Shown here one piece after another: positions 33,492-42,089 of a stretch of DNA of 64,000 nt (positions are counted from its first letter, which is position 1; every line of letters begins with the position of its first letter). The DNA is taken from contig JAZSBH010000132.1 in NCBI GenBank assembly GCA_045602325.1, positions 32,616-96,615 on the forward strand. The letters are read 5' to 3'. A program made the position numbers and the translations under genes. The notes under the pieces were generated by a model. It was given only the letters and a program-made list of their open reading frames with translations. It was not told the DNA's origin and made no database searches. This DNA is from CAMEON01 sp045602325 (lineage in GTDB: Bacteria; Bacillota; Clostridia; Oscillospirales; CAG-272).

Positions 33492-35675
33492 ATGGAAGTA
33501 ACGGGAAGAGCAGAATCCGTGAGTGCACACGACGCCTTCGGTATGCCTGAATCGGAACTTTTGAGACCCGAAATGGCCTTTTTGGCCGAGAATCCCGAGG
33601 CTTTCGGGCTGGTTCCTGACGCCTGTCCGCTGACCACCAAGCACCTGCTGATCGCCGCCAATGGGCATGGTACCGAGGGCGGAGTCAATTCTCCGGCATA
33701 TGAGCTGGAGTCCAAAGGGGTGGAAGGCTTGTTTACGTTATACGGTGATCTTCTGCCCCATACAGAGGAGGTAGCAGAGGCTTTGCAATCGGCTTTCGGT
33801 GAGAACAACAGTTTGAAAGAACATCCCGTTTCCCGCTACTGCGCCACGTTGGCTGAGGTGACGGCTCTGCATATTTTGCGTGGCGCGGCCTTTGACGCTT
33901 CTTTTGAGCAGACCCGTGTGATGTTGAACGATAGGATCCAACACAATTTGAGCGTTCTGAGAGAGGTTTTCTGCAGTGAGGAAGGTGAGCCTCTTTGGGC
34001 CAAGGAGTTCTTCACGGTTTCCCTGGGAATTTGCCGTATACGGGAAACAGGGGACGGGAACTATCTGGCAGATGTGTTTACTGCGGGCGATTTCCGACTT
34101 TACTTAATTGATGACAAGGGTATGGCTCCGCTCTGGGATCTGGCAACCCCTGTCTTTTCTCCATACGAAGGGGAGATGCTGACGGGGAAGCGCATCAGCT
34201 TTTGCCATCCGGAGCCCTTCGCATTGCTTCTGGTTTCCGAAAGTATCTGTGCTCTCAACGCCGCGGAACACCGCAGTTTGCGAAGTAACCCCGGCTTGAT
34301 CTGGCGCTACCGTATGCGCCTGGAAGATTATTTTTTGCGGCTTATTGCGGATTGCGTACGGGAACACGAGTTCGGCGAACGCGCTATGCGATTCTTCCTG
34401 GGACGCTCCCATGGACGTGACAGCGCGTCGGGGGCGATGACGGTTTTACGGGACGGCATCTCCTACGAGGTCTTCCGTTTGCAGTGCCAAAATCGACTGA
34501 TCGCGTTGGAAAATCTAATGGAGCTTCTCCCGGACGGTTACGACCCGCACAATGTCCCCAAACAAGAGAGCCGCACGAATATTGAGTTGACGTATATTCA
34601 CCGTTTGTTGGAGCATGATGCAGATTTGAACGATCGCATCGCCGACGCCTTGCGTCTGTGTGTACTGGACAAGCTGGAGCAGGGGATCTCTGCCGAAGCC
34701 ACGGCACCCCCCGCAGATGTGCCGGATTATACCCGCTTGAAATGGGAAGAGATCAGCCGAACCTATCGTCGCTTTGACAGCGAAAACGACGAAGATCGTC
34801 TCCGCATTGAAAATAACGCCCGTATGCTCCGCGAAACGTTATCCGAGCATTGGATCACGCTCCGTCCGGTGCTGGCTGACACGAAGCACAGTCTTCCCCG
34901 CAACGTGCAGGCATATCGCGATGCCTGTGAACGCCAATACGGTTCTTGCCTGGAAATGAATAGCCGTTTGGCCGAACTGTTGGGTGACCGACGCAAAGCC
35001 GTGACCGAGCTGGGGCACATGCTTTCCGACAGCCTGGATATACTGGATGCGGAAGGGAACGACTGGATCTGTGGCCGTGCCGGAGCTGACAGAACCGACG
35101 TTTGGGTGGACGCACTGATTCACCGTTTGCCTGCATTGCTGGCTTATCTGCGAACCGATTGGAAGAAAGATACCGAGCAATACCGGTCTCTCTTAACGGC
35201 CTACACCGCCGAACGGGAAGCTCTGTTCAGACGGGACACGCACCCTGAATATGGATGCTTCGCCTCGGATTGGCATGCCATCCGGGAGGGGCGTATGTCC
35301 GAGGGACGATGGGAGCTTTTGCACGAACGCTTATTGGATACGCCGGAAACTGCTTCTTTTTCGGATCTGTTTGAATCGTTACACCGCATATCCCGCGGAA
35401 CGGGGGCGCTCCGAAACCGCATCCGTTCACGTGCCGCCGAAAGCCGTATGGCGCGCGAGCTGGCGGCTCGTGCCGATCTTCGGGTCGCCGCCCTCCGCGG
35501 TGCCGCTTACGAGGATCTCGATTGGGGTGACGGCGTGATCGCAGTTATGGACACCGCGACACGGAACGACTTTCGTGCCACGGTGCGGAGGTGGCAGGAA
35601 CGCTGTGAGCTGGCCGAACGGCAAAAGCAGGCATATGAGGAGTACCGCACCATGTACGGCGCCTATGTCCAATAA
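33492..35675 (+). CDS. Large protein with a degenerate PP2C-like phosphatase domain
   Basis: A 727-aa cytoplasmic protein. Its N-terminal 330 residues follow the order of PP2C/PPM phosphatase motifs but lack key metal ligands: LLIAANGHGTEGG where the family has DG.GGH, TAGDFRLYLIDDKG for the AGDSR strand, LLLVSESICAL for CSDG, and GRDSASGAMTVL for GxDN.T. The C-terminal half is helical, including coiled-coil stretches. GAAAGGAG sets the start at 33492, downstream of a consensus promoter. If the match is right this is a pseudophosphatase or one with altered metal binding. It is a single-gene unit ending in a hairpin. The assignment is from motif order only. Confidence 0.5.
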   Translation: MEVTGRAESVSAHDAFGMPESELLRPEMAFLAENPEAFGLVPDACPLTTKHLLIAANGHGTEGGVNSPAYELESKGVEGLFTLYGDLLPHTEEVAEALQSAFGENNSLKEHPVSRYCATLAEVTALHILRGAAFDASFEQTRVMLNDRIQHNLSVLREVFCSEEGEPLWAKEFFTVSLGICRIRETGDGNYLADVFTAGDFRLYLIDDKGMAPLWDLATPVFSPYEGEMLTGKRISFCHPEPFALLLVSESICALNAAEHRSLRSNPGLIWRYRMRLEDYFLRLIADCVREHEFGERAMRFFLGRSHGRDSASGAMTVLRDGISYEVFRLQCQNRLIALENLMELLPDGYDPHNVPKQESRTNIELTYIHRLLEHDADLNDRIADALRLCVLDKLEQGISAEATAPPADVPDYTRLKWEEISRTYRRFDSENDEDRLRIENNARMLRETLSEHWITLRPVLADTKHSLPRNVQAYRDACERQYGSCLEMNSRLAELLGDRRKAVTELGHMLSDSLDILDAEGNDWICGRAGADRTDVWVDALIHRLPALLAYLRTDWKKDTEQYRSLLTAYTAEREALFRRDTHPEYGCFASDWHAIREGRMSEGRWELLHERLLDTPETASFSDLFESLHRISRGTGALRNRIRSRAAESRMARELAARADLRVAALRGAAYEDLDWGDGVIAVMDTATRNDFRATVRRWQERCELAERQKQAYEEYRTMYGAYVQ

Positions 35676-35684
35676 AAAAAGGAA

Positions 35685-35720
35685 TTCCCACGGGTACGTA
35701 TCGGGCGTCACCCGTGGGAA
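35685..35720 (+). terminator. Hairpin after the PP2C-like gene
   Basis: TTCCCACGGGT (35685-35695) pairs exactly with ACCCGTGGGAA (35710-35720). The T-run is absent on the plus strand; an A-run precedes the stem. Confidence 0.5.
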
Positions 35721-35795
35721 GAACCATTTGATGACCTTTGAGGACATTCGGAATTCGGAAATTCAGGAATTTTCAAAAAAACTTTTCAAAAACCC

Positions 35796-35824
35796 TTGAC
35801 AAACCCATTGGGTTGTGGTATAAT
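35796..35824 (+). promoter_or_regulatory. Promoter of the infC operon
   Basis: TTGACA (35796-35801), 17 nt, TATAAT (35819-35824). Confidence 0.9.
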
Positions 35825-35829
35825 ACCCG

Positions 35830-35977
35830 AGTAAATGAAGCGAAACCGCCCGGTTTCCACCCTGCCGTCCATGAACGAGCACGGGTCAATAGATGTATCC
35901 GCTCAAAGAAATGGGTGGGTATCTGTGTGCCGGGGCTGTCGCTTCGGTACGATTTTTATTTTAGGAGGTGTTTACCT
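35830..35977 (+). promoter_or_regulatory. infC-rpmI-rplT leader (L20-leader-like)
   Basis: About 145 nt of GC-rich untranslated RNA precede infC. Near its end GTGCCG (35928-35933) can pair with CGGTAC, followed by GATTTTTATTTT, which looks like an attenuator. In Firmicutes this position holds the L20 autoregulatory leader, so feedback by the rplT product is likely. I could not verify the full L20-binding fold. Confidence 0.6.
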
Positions 35978-36511
35978 ATCGCCACGAATGCTAAAGAAGC
36001 CCAAACGCTCCTGAACGAGGACATCAACCTCAAGGAGATCCGGGTCGTCACTGCCGACGGAGAGCCTCTCGGGATCATGAGTTCCAAGGAAGCCCTCAAG
36101 ATCGCGTATGAGAAAGAATTGGATCTGGTCATGATCGCCCCCCAGGCCACACCCCCCGTGTGCAAGATCATGGACTACGGCAAGTTCTGCTTTGAGAAGC
36201 AGAAGCGAGAGAAGGAAGCCAAGAAGAAGCAGCAGACGGTTGAACTCAAAGAGATTCAGCTCTCCTGCCGTATCGACACCCACGACTACGAGACCAAGAT
36301 GAACCAGGCCAAGAAATTCCTGACCTCGGGCAACAAGGTTCGCGTTGTCATGAAGTTCCGCGGCCGCGAGATGAGCCACATGGCCATCGGTCGTGATCTC
36401 CTGGAGAAATTCCTGGAGGACGTCAAGGAGGTCGGCTCCTGCGACAAGAAGCCCGTGCTTGACGGTCGCTTCATGAGCATGGTGATCAATCCCCTCTCGA
36501 ACAAGAAATAA
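35978..36511 (+). CDS. infC: Translation initiation factor IF-3
   Basis: A 177-aa IF-3, which keeps the 30S subunit free and checks start-codon pairing. The N-domain (about 8-80) has LLNEDINLKEIRVV, the basic linker is KQKREKEAKKKQQ, and the C-domain (about 92-177) has KFRGREM and GRFMSMVINP. The frame runs upstream without a good start, and AGGAGG (35963-35968) is spaced for an AUC start at 35978 (Ile-Ala-Thr-Asn). A rare AUC/AUU start is classical for infC and allows IF-3 to limit its own synthesis. Confidence 0.93.
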   Translation: MATNAKEAQTLLNEDINLKEIRVVTADGEPLGIMSSKEALKIAYEKELDLVMIAPQATPPVCKIMDYGKFCFEKQKREKEAKKKQQTVELKEIQLSCRIDTHDYETKMNQAKKFLTSGNKVRVVMKFRGREMSHMAIGRDLLEKFLEDVKEVGSCDKKPVLDGRFMSMVINPLSNKK

Positions 36512-36724
36512 GCATCGTGTGCTGCAGACGTAAGAACCGCCTGCATCGATCGGTAATCCTATCGGTATGCGGGTCACACCCGCCGCACATCCCCGTTACC
36601 CCACTCTGTTCATGAATCCGCCTTGCGCGGTCTGCATGATATATGCGGCACAGCCGCAAAAAAGGGTGAGCCGTGCGAACCCCATTGCGCGGCCATCTAG
36701 TACAATGAAAGAAGGAAAAGAAAA

Positions 36725-36919
36725 ATGGGAAAGGTTAAGACACACAAGGCATCTGCCAAGAGATTTTCCGTGACCGGTACCGGTAAGGTGAAGATCAACC
36801 ACTGCCACCACCGCCACAACCTGGGTAAGAAACCCTCCAAGAGAAAGAGACATCTGCGCTCCAGCGCCATTCTGAGTGAGGCAATGACTGCCAACATCAG
36901 AGCTATGATCCAGAAGTAA
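36725..36919 (+). CDS. rpmI: 50S ribosomal protein L35
   Basis: 64 aa, the normal size. KTHKASAKRFSVTGTGKVK and KRKRHLR are characteristic. GAAGGAAAAGAAAA precedes the ATG. It is separated from infC by 213 bp of non-coding, hairpin-rich sequence with a possible TACAAT box near 36700, so an internal promoter or regulatory element is possible. Confidence 0.98.
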   Translation: MGKVKTHKASAKRFSVTGTGKVKINHCHHRHNLGKKPSKRKRHLRSSAILSEAMTANIRAMIQK

Positions 36920-36950
36920 TCGACTGAAAGAGATTTAGGAGGAAAGAAAA

Positions 36951-37304
36951 ATGGCAAGAATTAAGGGCGCAATGATGACGCGCAAGAGAAGAAATAAGGT
37001 TCTGAAGGCTGCTAAGGGTTACTGGGGCAGCAAGTCCAAGCATTTTAAGATGGCTAAGGAAGCCGTCATGAAGAGCGGCAACTACGCATTCGCCGGCCGT
37101 CGCATGAAGAAGCGCGACTTCCGCCGTCTGTGGATCACCCGTATCTCCGCCGGTTGCAAGGCTAACGGTATGAACTACTCCACCTTCATGAACGGTCTGA
37201 AGAAGGCAGGCATCACCCTCAACCGCAAGATGCTGTCTGAGATCGCTATTTCCGACAAGGAAGCTTTCACCGCTCTCTGCGAGCAGGCTAAGGCTGCCCT
37301 GTAA
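36951..37304 (+). CDS. rplT: 50S ribosomal protein L20
   Basis: 117 aa, full length. MARIKGAMMTRKRRNKVLKAAKGY and FAGRRMKKRDFRRLWI are typical; I note these as two separate blocks. It binds 23S rRNA early in assembly and commonly represses its own operon through the leader. AGGAGG precedes the ATG; 31 bp after rpmI. Confidence 0.98.
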   Translation: MARIKGAMMTRKRRNKVLKAAKGYWGSKSKHFKMAKEAVMKSGNYAFAGRRMKKRDFRRLWITRISAGCKANGMNYSTFMNGLKKAGITLNRKMLSEIAISDKEAFTALCEQAKAAL

Positions 37305-37315
37305 TGTGATCACAT

Positions 37316-37350
37316 AAAAACCCGATGGTCGTACGGCCACTCGGGTTTTT
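37316..37350 (+). terminator. Terminator of the infC-rpmI-rplT operon
   Basis: AAAAACCCGA (37316-37325) pairs with TCGGGTTTTT (37341-37350), a bidirectional-type intrinsic terminator. Confidence 0.9.
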
Positions 37351-37457
37351 ATCATTGAAAGCGGTCTTTGGGCTGGACCATAATTGGCCGAAATTGACCC
37401 CTTTTGAAGGCTTTTCGACGGATTTTTACCCCATATTTCCCCCAACGGAGGTGTTGT

Positions 37458-38360
37458 ATGTCCGAAAAAATACGCTTTGATGGCGATGTCATTACGTCCC
37501 GTCAAAACCGCCGCATCGTCGAGCTTGTGAAGCTGGACGATCGCCGCGCCCGTGAAAAGAGCCGCCTTTTTCGCTTTGACGGTGTCAAGCTTTTGTGCGA
37601 AGCCATCCGCCGTGGGGTGGAAGTGGATAGAGTGTTTCTGCGCGCAGGGACTGCCGGAAAGGTGGCTGAGCGTATGGCAGAACTGTACGGGTGTACCCTT
37701 GCACAGGTCGGTTGCCCCATCTTTGGTGTTGAGGACGGGCTTTTTGATAAAATTTCGCAAGAAAATGCCCCCGAAGGGGTGATAACTGTGGCAAAATATA
37801 TTGACAAACGCCACAAAAATATTATAATATATAATAAAGATGAGTTTGAACTACGCCGCGAAGCGGCGGTGATCCTTCTTGAATCGGTGCGCGACCCCCT
37901 CAACGTGGGCGCTATCATCCGCAGTGCCGCCGCGCTGGGTGTAGGTCACCTCATCCTCAGCGCTGATTGCGCCGACATCTATCATCCCCGCGCCGTCCGT
38001 GCAGCCATGGGTCCCCTGTTTTCCATGCCCATCACCCGGGTGGAGGATCTGGCGGGAACCATCCGCGCTCTCCGTGCCGACGGTCGTAAGGTCTACGCCG
38101 CTGCCCTGGACGATACGGCGATCCGCCTGGGCTCTCCCGAGCTGGTGGAGGAGCAGGGAAGCGCGATGCCCTGCGTGGCGCCTTGCGCGGCGCCCTGCGC
38201 GGCGCCCTGCGCGGTGATCGGTAACGAAGGCCACGGCCTCTCTGAAGCCGTTATCAGCGCTTGCGACCGTAGTATCTATATCCCTATGGAGGCCGGTACC
38301 GAATCCCTCAATGCGGGGGTCGCGGCCGCCCTCATCATGTGGGAGCTTTGTAAAAAGTAA
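37458..38360 (+). CDS. TrmH/SpoU-family RNA methyltransferase
   Basis: A 300-aa SPOUT 2'-O-methyltransferase acting on rRNA or tRNA. An N-terminal substrate-binding domain (about 10-110; TSRQNRRIVELVKLDDRRAR) precedes the knot domain: motif 1 LESVRDPLNVGAIIRSAAALG, motif 2 VIGNEGHGLS and motif 3 IPMEAGTESLNAGVAAALI are all intact. Just before motif 2 there is an unusual insert with three Cys-Ala-Ala-Pro-like units encoded by 12-bp DNA repeats (38170-38217). GGAGG precedes ATG 37458; an earlier ATG at 37404 has none. The exact target nucleotide is not readable. Confidence 0.93.
   Translation: MSEKIRFDGDVITSRQNRRIVELVKLDDRRAREKSRLFRFDGVKLLCEAIRRGVEVDRVFLRAGTAGKVAERMAELYGCTLAQVGCPIFGVEDGLFDKISQENAPEGVITVAKYIDKRHKNIIIYNKDEFELRREAAVILLESVRDPLNVGAIIRSAAALGVGHLILSADCADIYHPRAVRAAMGPLFSMPITRVEDLAGTIRALRADGRKVYAAALDDTAIRLGSPELVEEQGSAMPCVAPCAAPCAAPCAVIGNEGHGLSEAVISACDRSIYIPMEAGTESLNAGVAAALIMWELCKK
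38170..38217 (+). repeat. In-frame 12-bp tandem repeat inside the methyltransferase gene
   Basis: Four units of about 12 bp based on CCTGCGCGGCGC (38170, 38182, 38194, 38206), encoding repeats of Cys-Ala-Ala-Pro. Confidence 0.85.
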
Positions 38361-38383
38361 TCATCACCCGAAAGGAGCCGCCC

Positions 38384-39742
38384 ATGAAAGACAGACTGTT
38401 TGAGATCTGGTTCGCTCTGCGATGTGGGATCGCCAATAAGGAATTCCAGCCGTTGTTGGAAACCTACGGCACGCCTTACGATCTGTTCAATGCCGACGAG
38501 GCCGAGCTGGAAAAACTGCCTTGCTCGCAAACCCTCAAGAACCGTTTGGCAGATAAATCCCTGCGGGAAGCCACCCAAATCATGGAATACTGCAAGACAA
38601 ACGGGGTCAGTCTTCTGTTCTGGCAGGACGAAAGCTATCCCGTCAGCCTCCGACCTCTCCGCGATCCTCCCGTCCTGCTTTACTATAAGGGCAAGCTCCC
38701 CGATCTCTCCCGCCGTTTGTGCATTAGTGTGGTCGGTACCCGCAGTATGAGCGAATACGGAAAACGAATGGCGTATAAAATAGGCTATGAGCTGGCGGCC
38801 GCCGGTACTGTGGTGATCTCGGGCATGGCTTTGGGAAATGACAGCGTAGCCGCCACAGGAGCCATCGCCGCAGGCGGTCAGACCGTGGCAGTGTTGGGCT
38901 GTGGGATTGATATCGTCTATCCCCGGGAGCACGACAGGCTCTTTGCGGAAATCCTCAAGCGCGGTGCAGTCATGACCGAATATCCCCCGACCACGCCCCC
39001 CGAAGGGCGGAATTTCCCCGTCCGCAACCGTCTCATCAGCGGACTTTCCCAAGGAACTGTAGTGGTGGAGGGTGATCTCCGCTCGGGTTCCATGATCACC
39101 GCTAAAACCGCCATTCTCCAAGGACGTGATATTTACGCCTTTCCCGGCAACGTAGGCGAGACTAACTCCGCGGGAACCAACCAACTCATCAGCGACGGCG
39201 CTGCCATCGTGCTGAAGGCACGGGACGTGCTGGAGAATTACACCTTTCTGTACCGCGATGCATTGGATATGGTACGGCTGCTCAAGGCCGAGACCCGATC
39301 CGAACCCGATGAAGATCTCTTGGCACGGCTGGAGGTCAGTGTCCGTACCGTCCCCACACGTAAATCCGAAGCCACGGCGGATCATCAGGCCGTGTCCCCA
39401 TCATCGGCGCAGGGAAGACCTCGCGGCCCGCGCGGTGGTTCTCCCGTGAACCGTCCGCAATCCTCCGACTCCCGTAAAACGACTCCCGAAAGGAGCACGT
39501 CCCCCGCCAAAGACCCCGCTCCCTCGGTGCCTGCCCACGGCGACGCATCCGAGCGCATCCTGAAGAAACTGACCGATACCCAAAGACGGATCTTTGAAAC
39601 TCTCCCTCTGGATCACGCCGTTCCCATCGACGCCATCACTCGCGAGGGCTTCTCGGTGGGCGAGGTCATGGCCGCTATGACCATTTTGGAGATCCACGGC
39701 TTGACGGTCACTCTGCCCGGCGGGCTTTACGCAAGAAAATAA
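38384..39742 (+). CDS. dprA: DNA processing protein DprA
   Basis: A 452-aa DprA/Smf protein, which loads RecA onto incoming single-stranded DNA during transformation. The N-terminal helical domain spans about 1-80. The Rossmann core (about 90-310) has SVVGTRSMSEYG, GMALGNDSVA and GRNFPVRNRLISGLSQ. A Pro/Ser/Arg-rich disordered linker (about 325-385) is unusually long, and a C-terminal winged helix (about 390-452) follows. GAAAGGAGCC precedes the ATG. It heads the dprA-topA-trmFO run common in Firmicutes. Confidence 0.95.
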   Translation: MKDRLFEIWFALRCGIANKEFQPLLETYGTPYDLFNADEAELEKLPCSQTLKNRLADKSLREATQIMEYCKTNGVSLLFWQDESYPVSLRPLRDPPVLLYYKGKLPDLSRRLCISVVGTRSMSEYGKRMAYKIGYELAAAGTVVISGMALGNDSVAATGAIAAGGQTVAVLGCGIDIVYPREHDRLFAEILKRGAVMTEYPPTTPPEGRNFPVRNRLISGLSQGTVVVEGDLRSGSMITAKTAILQGRDIYAFPGNVGETNSAGTNQLISDGAAIVLKARDVLENYTFLYRDALDMVRLLKAETRSEPDEDLLARLEVSVRTVPTRKSEATADHQAVSPSSAQGRPRGPRGGSPVNRPQSSDSRKTTPERSTSPAKDPAPSVPAHGDASERILKKLTDTQRRIFETLPLDHAVPIDAITREGFSVGEVMAAMTILEIHGLTVTLPGGLYARK

Positions 39743-39776
39743 TCGAAAGAAATCAATCGAAAGGAATATAGATCCC

Positions 39777-42086
39777 ATGGCAAAGACGAATCTGGTCATT
39801 GTGGAGTCGCCCTCCAAGGCGAGCACCATCAAAGGCTATCTCGGTTCTAATTACAAGGTAATCGCTTCGGTGGGCCACGTCCGCGACCTGCCCAAGAGTA
39901 CCCTGGGTGTGGATATTGAAAACAATTTTGCCGCCCACTATATCAATATCCGCGGAAAGGGCGATATCATCAAGGAGATCAAGAAGGAAGCCAAGAACGC
40001 AAACAAAATCTTCCTCGCGACCGACCCTGATCGCGAGGGTGAGGCTATTTCCTGGCACCTGGCGACTGCTCTCGGCATCCCCGTGGAGCAGGTTCAGCGC
40101 GTGACCTTTAACGAGGTCACCAAGCCGGTGGTCAAGGCCGCTATTAAGCAGCCCCGTCCCATCGATATGCATCTGGTCAACGCCCAGCAGACCCGCCGTA
40201 TCCTGGACCGTATCGTGGGCTATAAGCTCTCTCCCTTCCTGTGGAAGACGGTGCGGAGCGGTCTGTCCGCAGGTCGCGTTCAGTCGGTGGCAACCAAGAT
40301 CCTGGTGGATCGCGAGAACGAGATCCGTGCTTTCAAGCCCGAGGAATACTGGACCATTGACGCCACCCTGATCTCTCCCGATAAGAAGACCTTTACCGCA
40401 CGCTTTTACGGAAACCACAAGGGAAAGATCCGCCTCACGGACGAAGCCGCCGCCATGAAGGTGGTGCATGCCGTTGAGGGCCAGCCCTTCACCGTGGATA
40501 GCGTCAAGCGCTCTACCCGAAAGAAGAATCCCGCGCCTCCCTTCACCACCTCCACCATGCAGCAGGAGGCTTCCCGTAAGCTGAACTTCCAGTCCCAGCG
40601 TGTCATGCGGGTGGCGCAGGAGTTGTACGAAGGCGTGAACCTCGGCTCGGAATTCGGCGGCGTACAGGGTTTGATCACCTACATGCGTACCGACTCCCTC
40701 CGCGTATCGGCCGACGCTCAGGCCGCCGCCGCTACCCTCATCCGCGAGAAGTACGGCGACAACTATTATCCCGATACCCCTCGTGTGTATAAAACCCGCG
40801 CTTCGGCACAGGATGCTCACGAGGCCATCCGTCCTGCCCGCGTGGAGATCGAGCCTGCCATGGTTCGTAAGCAGCTCACCTCGGATCAGTACCGCCTCTA
40901 CAAGCTCATTTGGGAGCGCTTCATCGCCAGCCAGATGGAGTCGGCGGATATCGCTACCCTGACCGTGGATTTTGACTGCCAAAGCTATCTGTTCCGCACC
41001 AGCGGCTATACCGTGACCTTCCCCGGCTACATGGCCGTGTATGAGGAATCGGTAGATGAAGGGCACCGTGCTCCCATGGCCGACGAGCCCGAGGAGCAGA
41101 GAGACCTCCGCATTCCCGCCCTGGAGGCCGGACAGGTATTGAAGTCGGATAAAATCGATCCCAACCGTCATTTCACCGAGCCTCCCCTCCGTTATACCGA
41201 GGCATCTCTCATCAAGCTGCTTGAGGAGAAAGGCATCGGCCGTCCCTCTACCTTTGCCACCATCATCACCACCATCATCTCCCGCGGCTACGTCAAGCGG
41301 GAGGCCAAGTCCTTGGTGCCCACCGAACTGGGTGAGGTGACCAATACCATTATGATCCAAAACTTCTCCACGGTCGTGGATGAGCAATTCACCGCCCGTA
41401 TGGAGGATGAGTTGGATAATATCGAGGCCGGTGATATTGAGATGGAAGCCGTACTGGGGCGGTTCTGGGGGAACTTTGAAAAGCAACTCATCGCCGCCGA
41501 GGAGACCATTGGCAGTATCAACGTGTCGGTACCCGTGGAGACTACGGATATCGTCTGCGACAAATGCGGCGCTCTGATGGTTGTCAAGAACGGCCGTTTC
41601 GGTAAGTTTGCCGCTTGCCCCAACTATCCTACCTGTAAGAATACCAAGCCCCTGACTCCCGAGGCCGATCCCGCCGCCGAGAGCAAGACCGCCGCTACGG
41701 AAAAGAAGCCCGAGGCTACGGTCACCGACATGGTCTGCGAAAAGTGCGGTGCGCCCATGGTGCTTCGCAACGGCCGTTACGGCAGCTTCTACGCTTGCTC
41801 GGCTTATCCCACCTGTAAGTTCACCAAGCCCAAGACCCGTGACATCGGCGTGGCTTGCCCCAAGTGCTCTGCCAAGCTGGTCATGAAGACCGGTCGCAAC
41901 AAGACCGTGTTCTATAGCTGTGAGCGGTATCCCGACTGTGATTTCTCCTCCTGGGATATGCCCACAAACGAGAAGTGCCCTACCTGCGGCCAGATGCTGT
42001 TCCGCAAGAAGGGCAAGGCTCTGTTGGTCTGCCACGATAAGGCTTGTGGGTACTCCCGTGAGACCGAGCCCGAGGTGCAGGAGTAA
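39777..42086 (+). CDS. topA: DNA topoisomerase I
   Basis: A 769-aa type IA topoisomerase that relaxes negative supercoils. The TOPRIM domain (LVIVESPSKASTIKGYL and TDPDREGEAISWHL), the catalytic Tyr302 in GLITYMRTDS and EEKGIGRPSTFATI are present. Three to four C-terminal zinc-ribbon repeats (CDKCGALM, CEKCGAPM, CPKCSAKL, CPTCGQML) bind single-stranded DNA. GAAAGGAATA precedes the ATG; 34 bp after dprA and 3 bp before trmFO. Confidence 0.98.
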   Translation: MAKTNLVIVESPSKASTIKGYLGSNYKVIASVGHVRDLPKSTLGVDIENNFAAHYINIRGKGDIIKEIKKEAKNANKIFLATDPDREGEAISWHLATALGIPVEQVQRVTFNEVTKPVVKAAIKQPRPIDMHLVNAQQTRRILDRIVGYKLSPFLWKTVRSGLSAGRVQSVATKILVDRENEIRAFKPEEYWTIDATLISPDKKTFTARFYGNHKGKIRLTDEAAAMKVVHAVEGQPFTVDSVKRSTRKKNPAPPFTTSTMQQEASRKLNFQSQRVMRVAQELYEGVNLGSEFGGVQGLITYMRTDSLRVSADAQAAAATLIREKYGDNYYPDTPRVYKTRASAQDAHEAIRPARVEIEPAMVRKQLTSDQYRLYKLIWERFIASQMESADIATLTVDFDCQSYLFRTSGYTVTFPGYMAVYEESVDEGHRAPMADEPEEQRDLRIPALEAGQVLKSDKIDPNRHFTEPPLRYTEASLIKLLEEKGIGRPSTFATIITTIISRGYVKREAKSLVPTELGEVTNTIMIQNFSTVVDEQFTARMEDELDNIEAGDIEMEAVLGRFWGNFEKQLIAAEETIGSINVSVPVETTDIVCDKCGALMVVKNGRFGKFAACPNYPTCKNTKPLTPEADPAAESKTAATEKKPEATVTDMVCEKCGAPMVLRNGRYGSFYACSAYPTCKFTKPKTRDIGVACPKCSAKLVMKTGRNKTVFYSCERYPDCDFSSWDMPTNEKCPTCGQMLFRKKGKALLVCHDKACGYSRETEPEVQE

Positions 42087-42089
42087 GCC

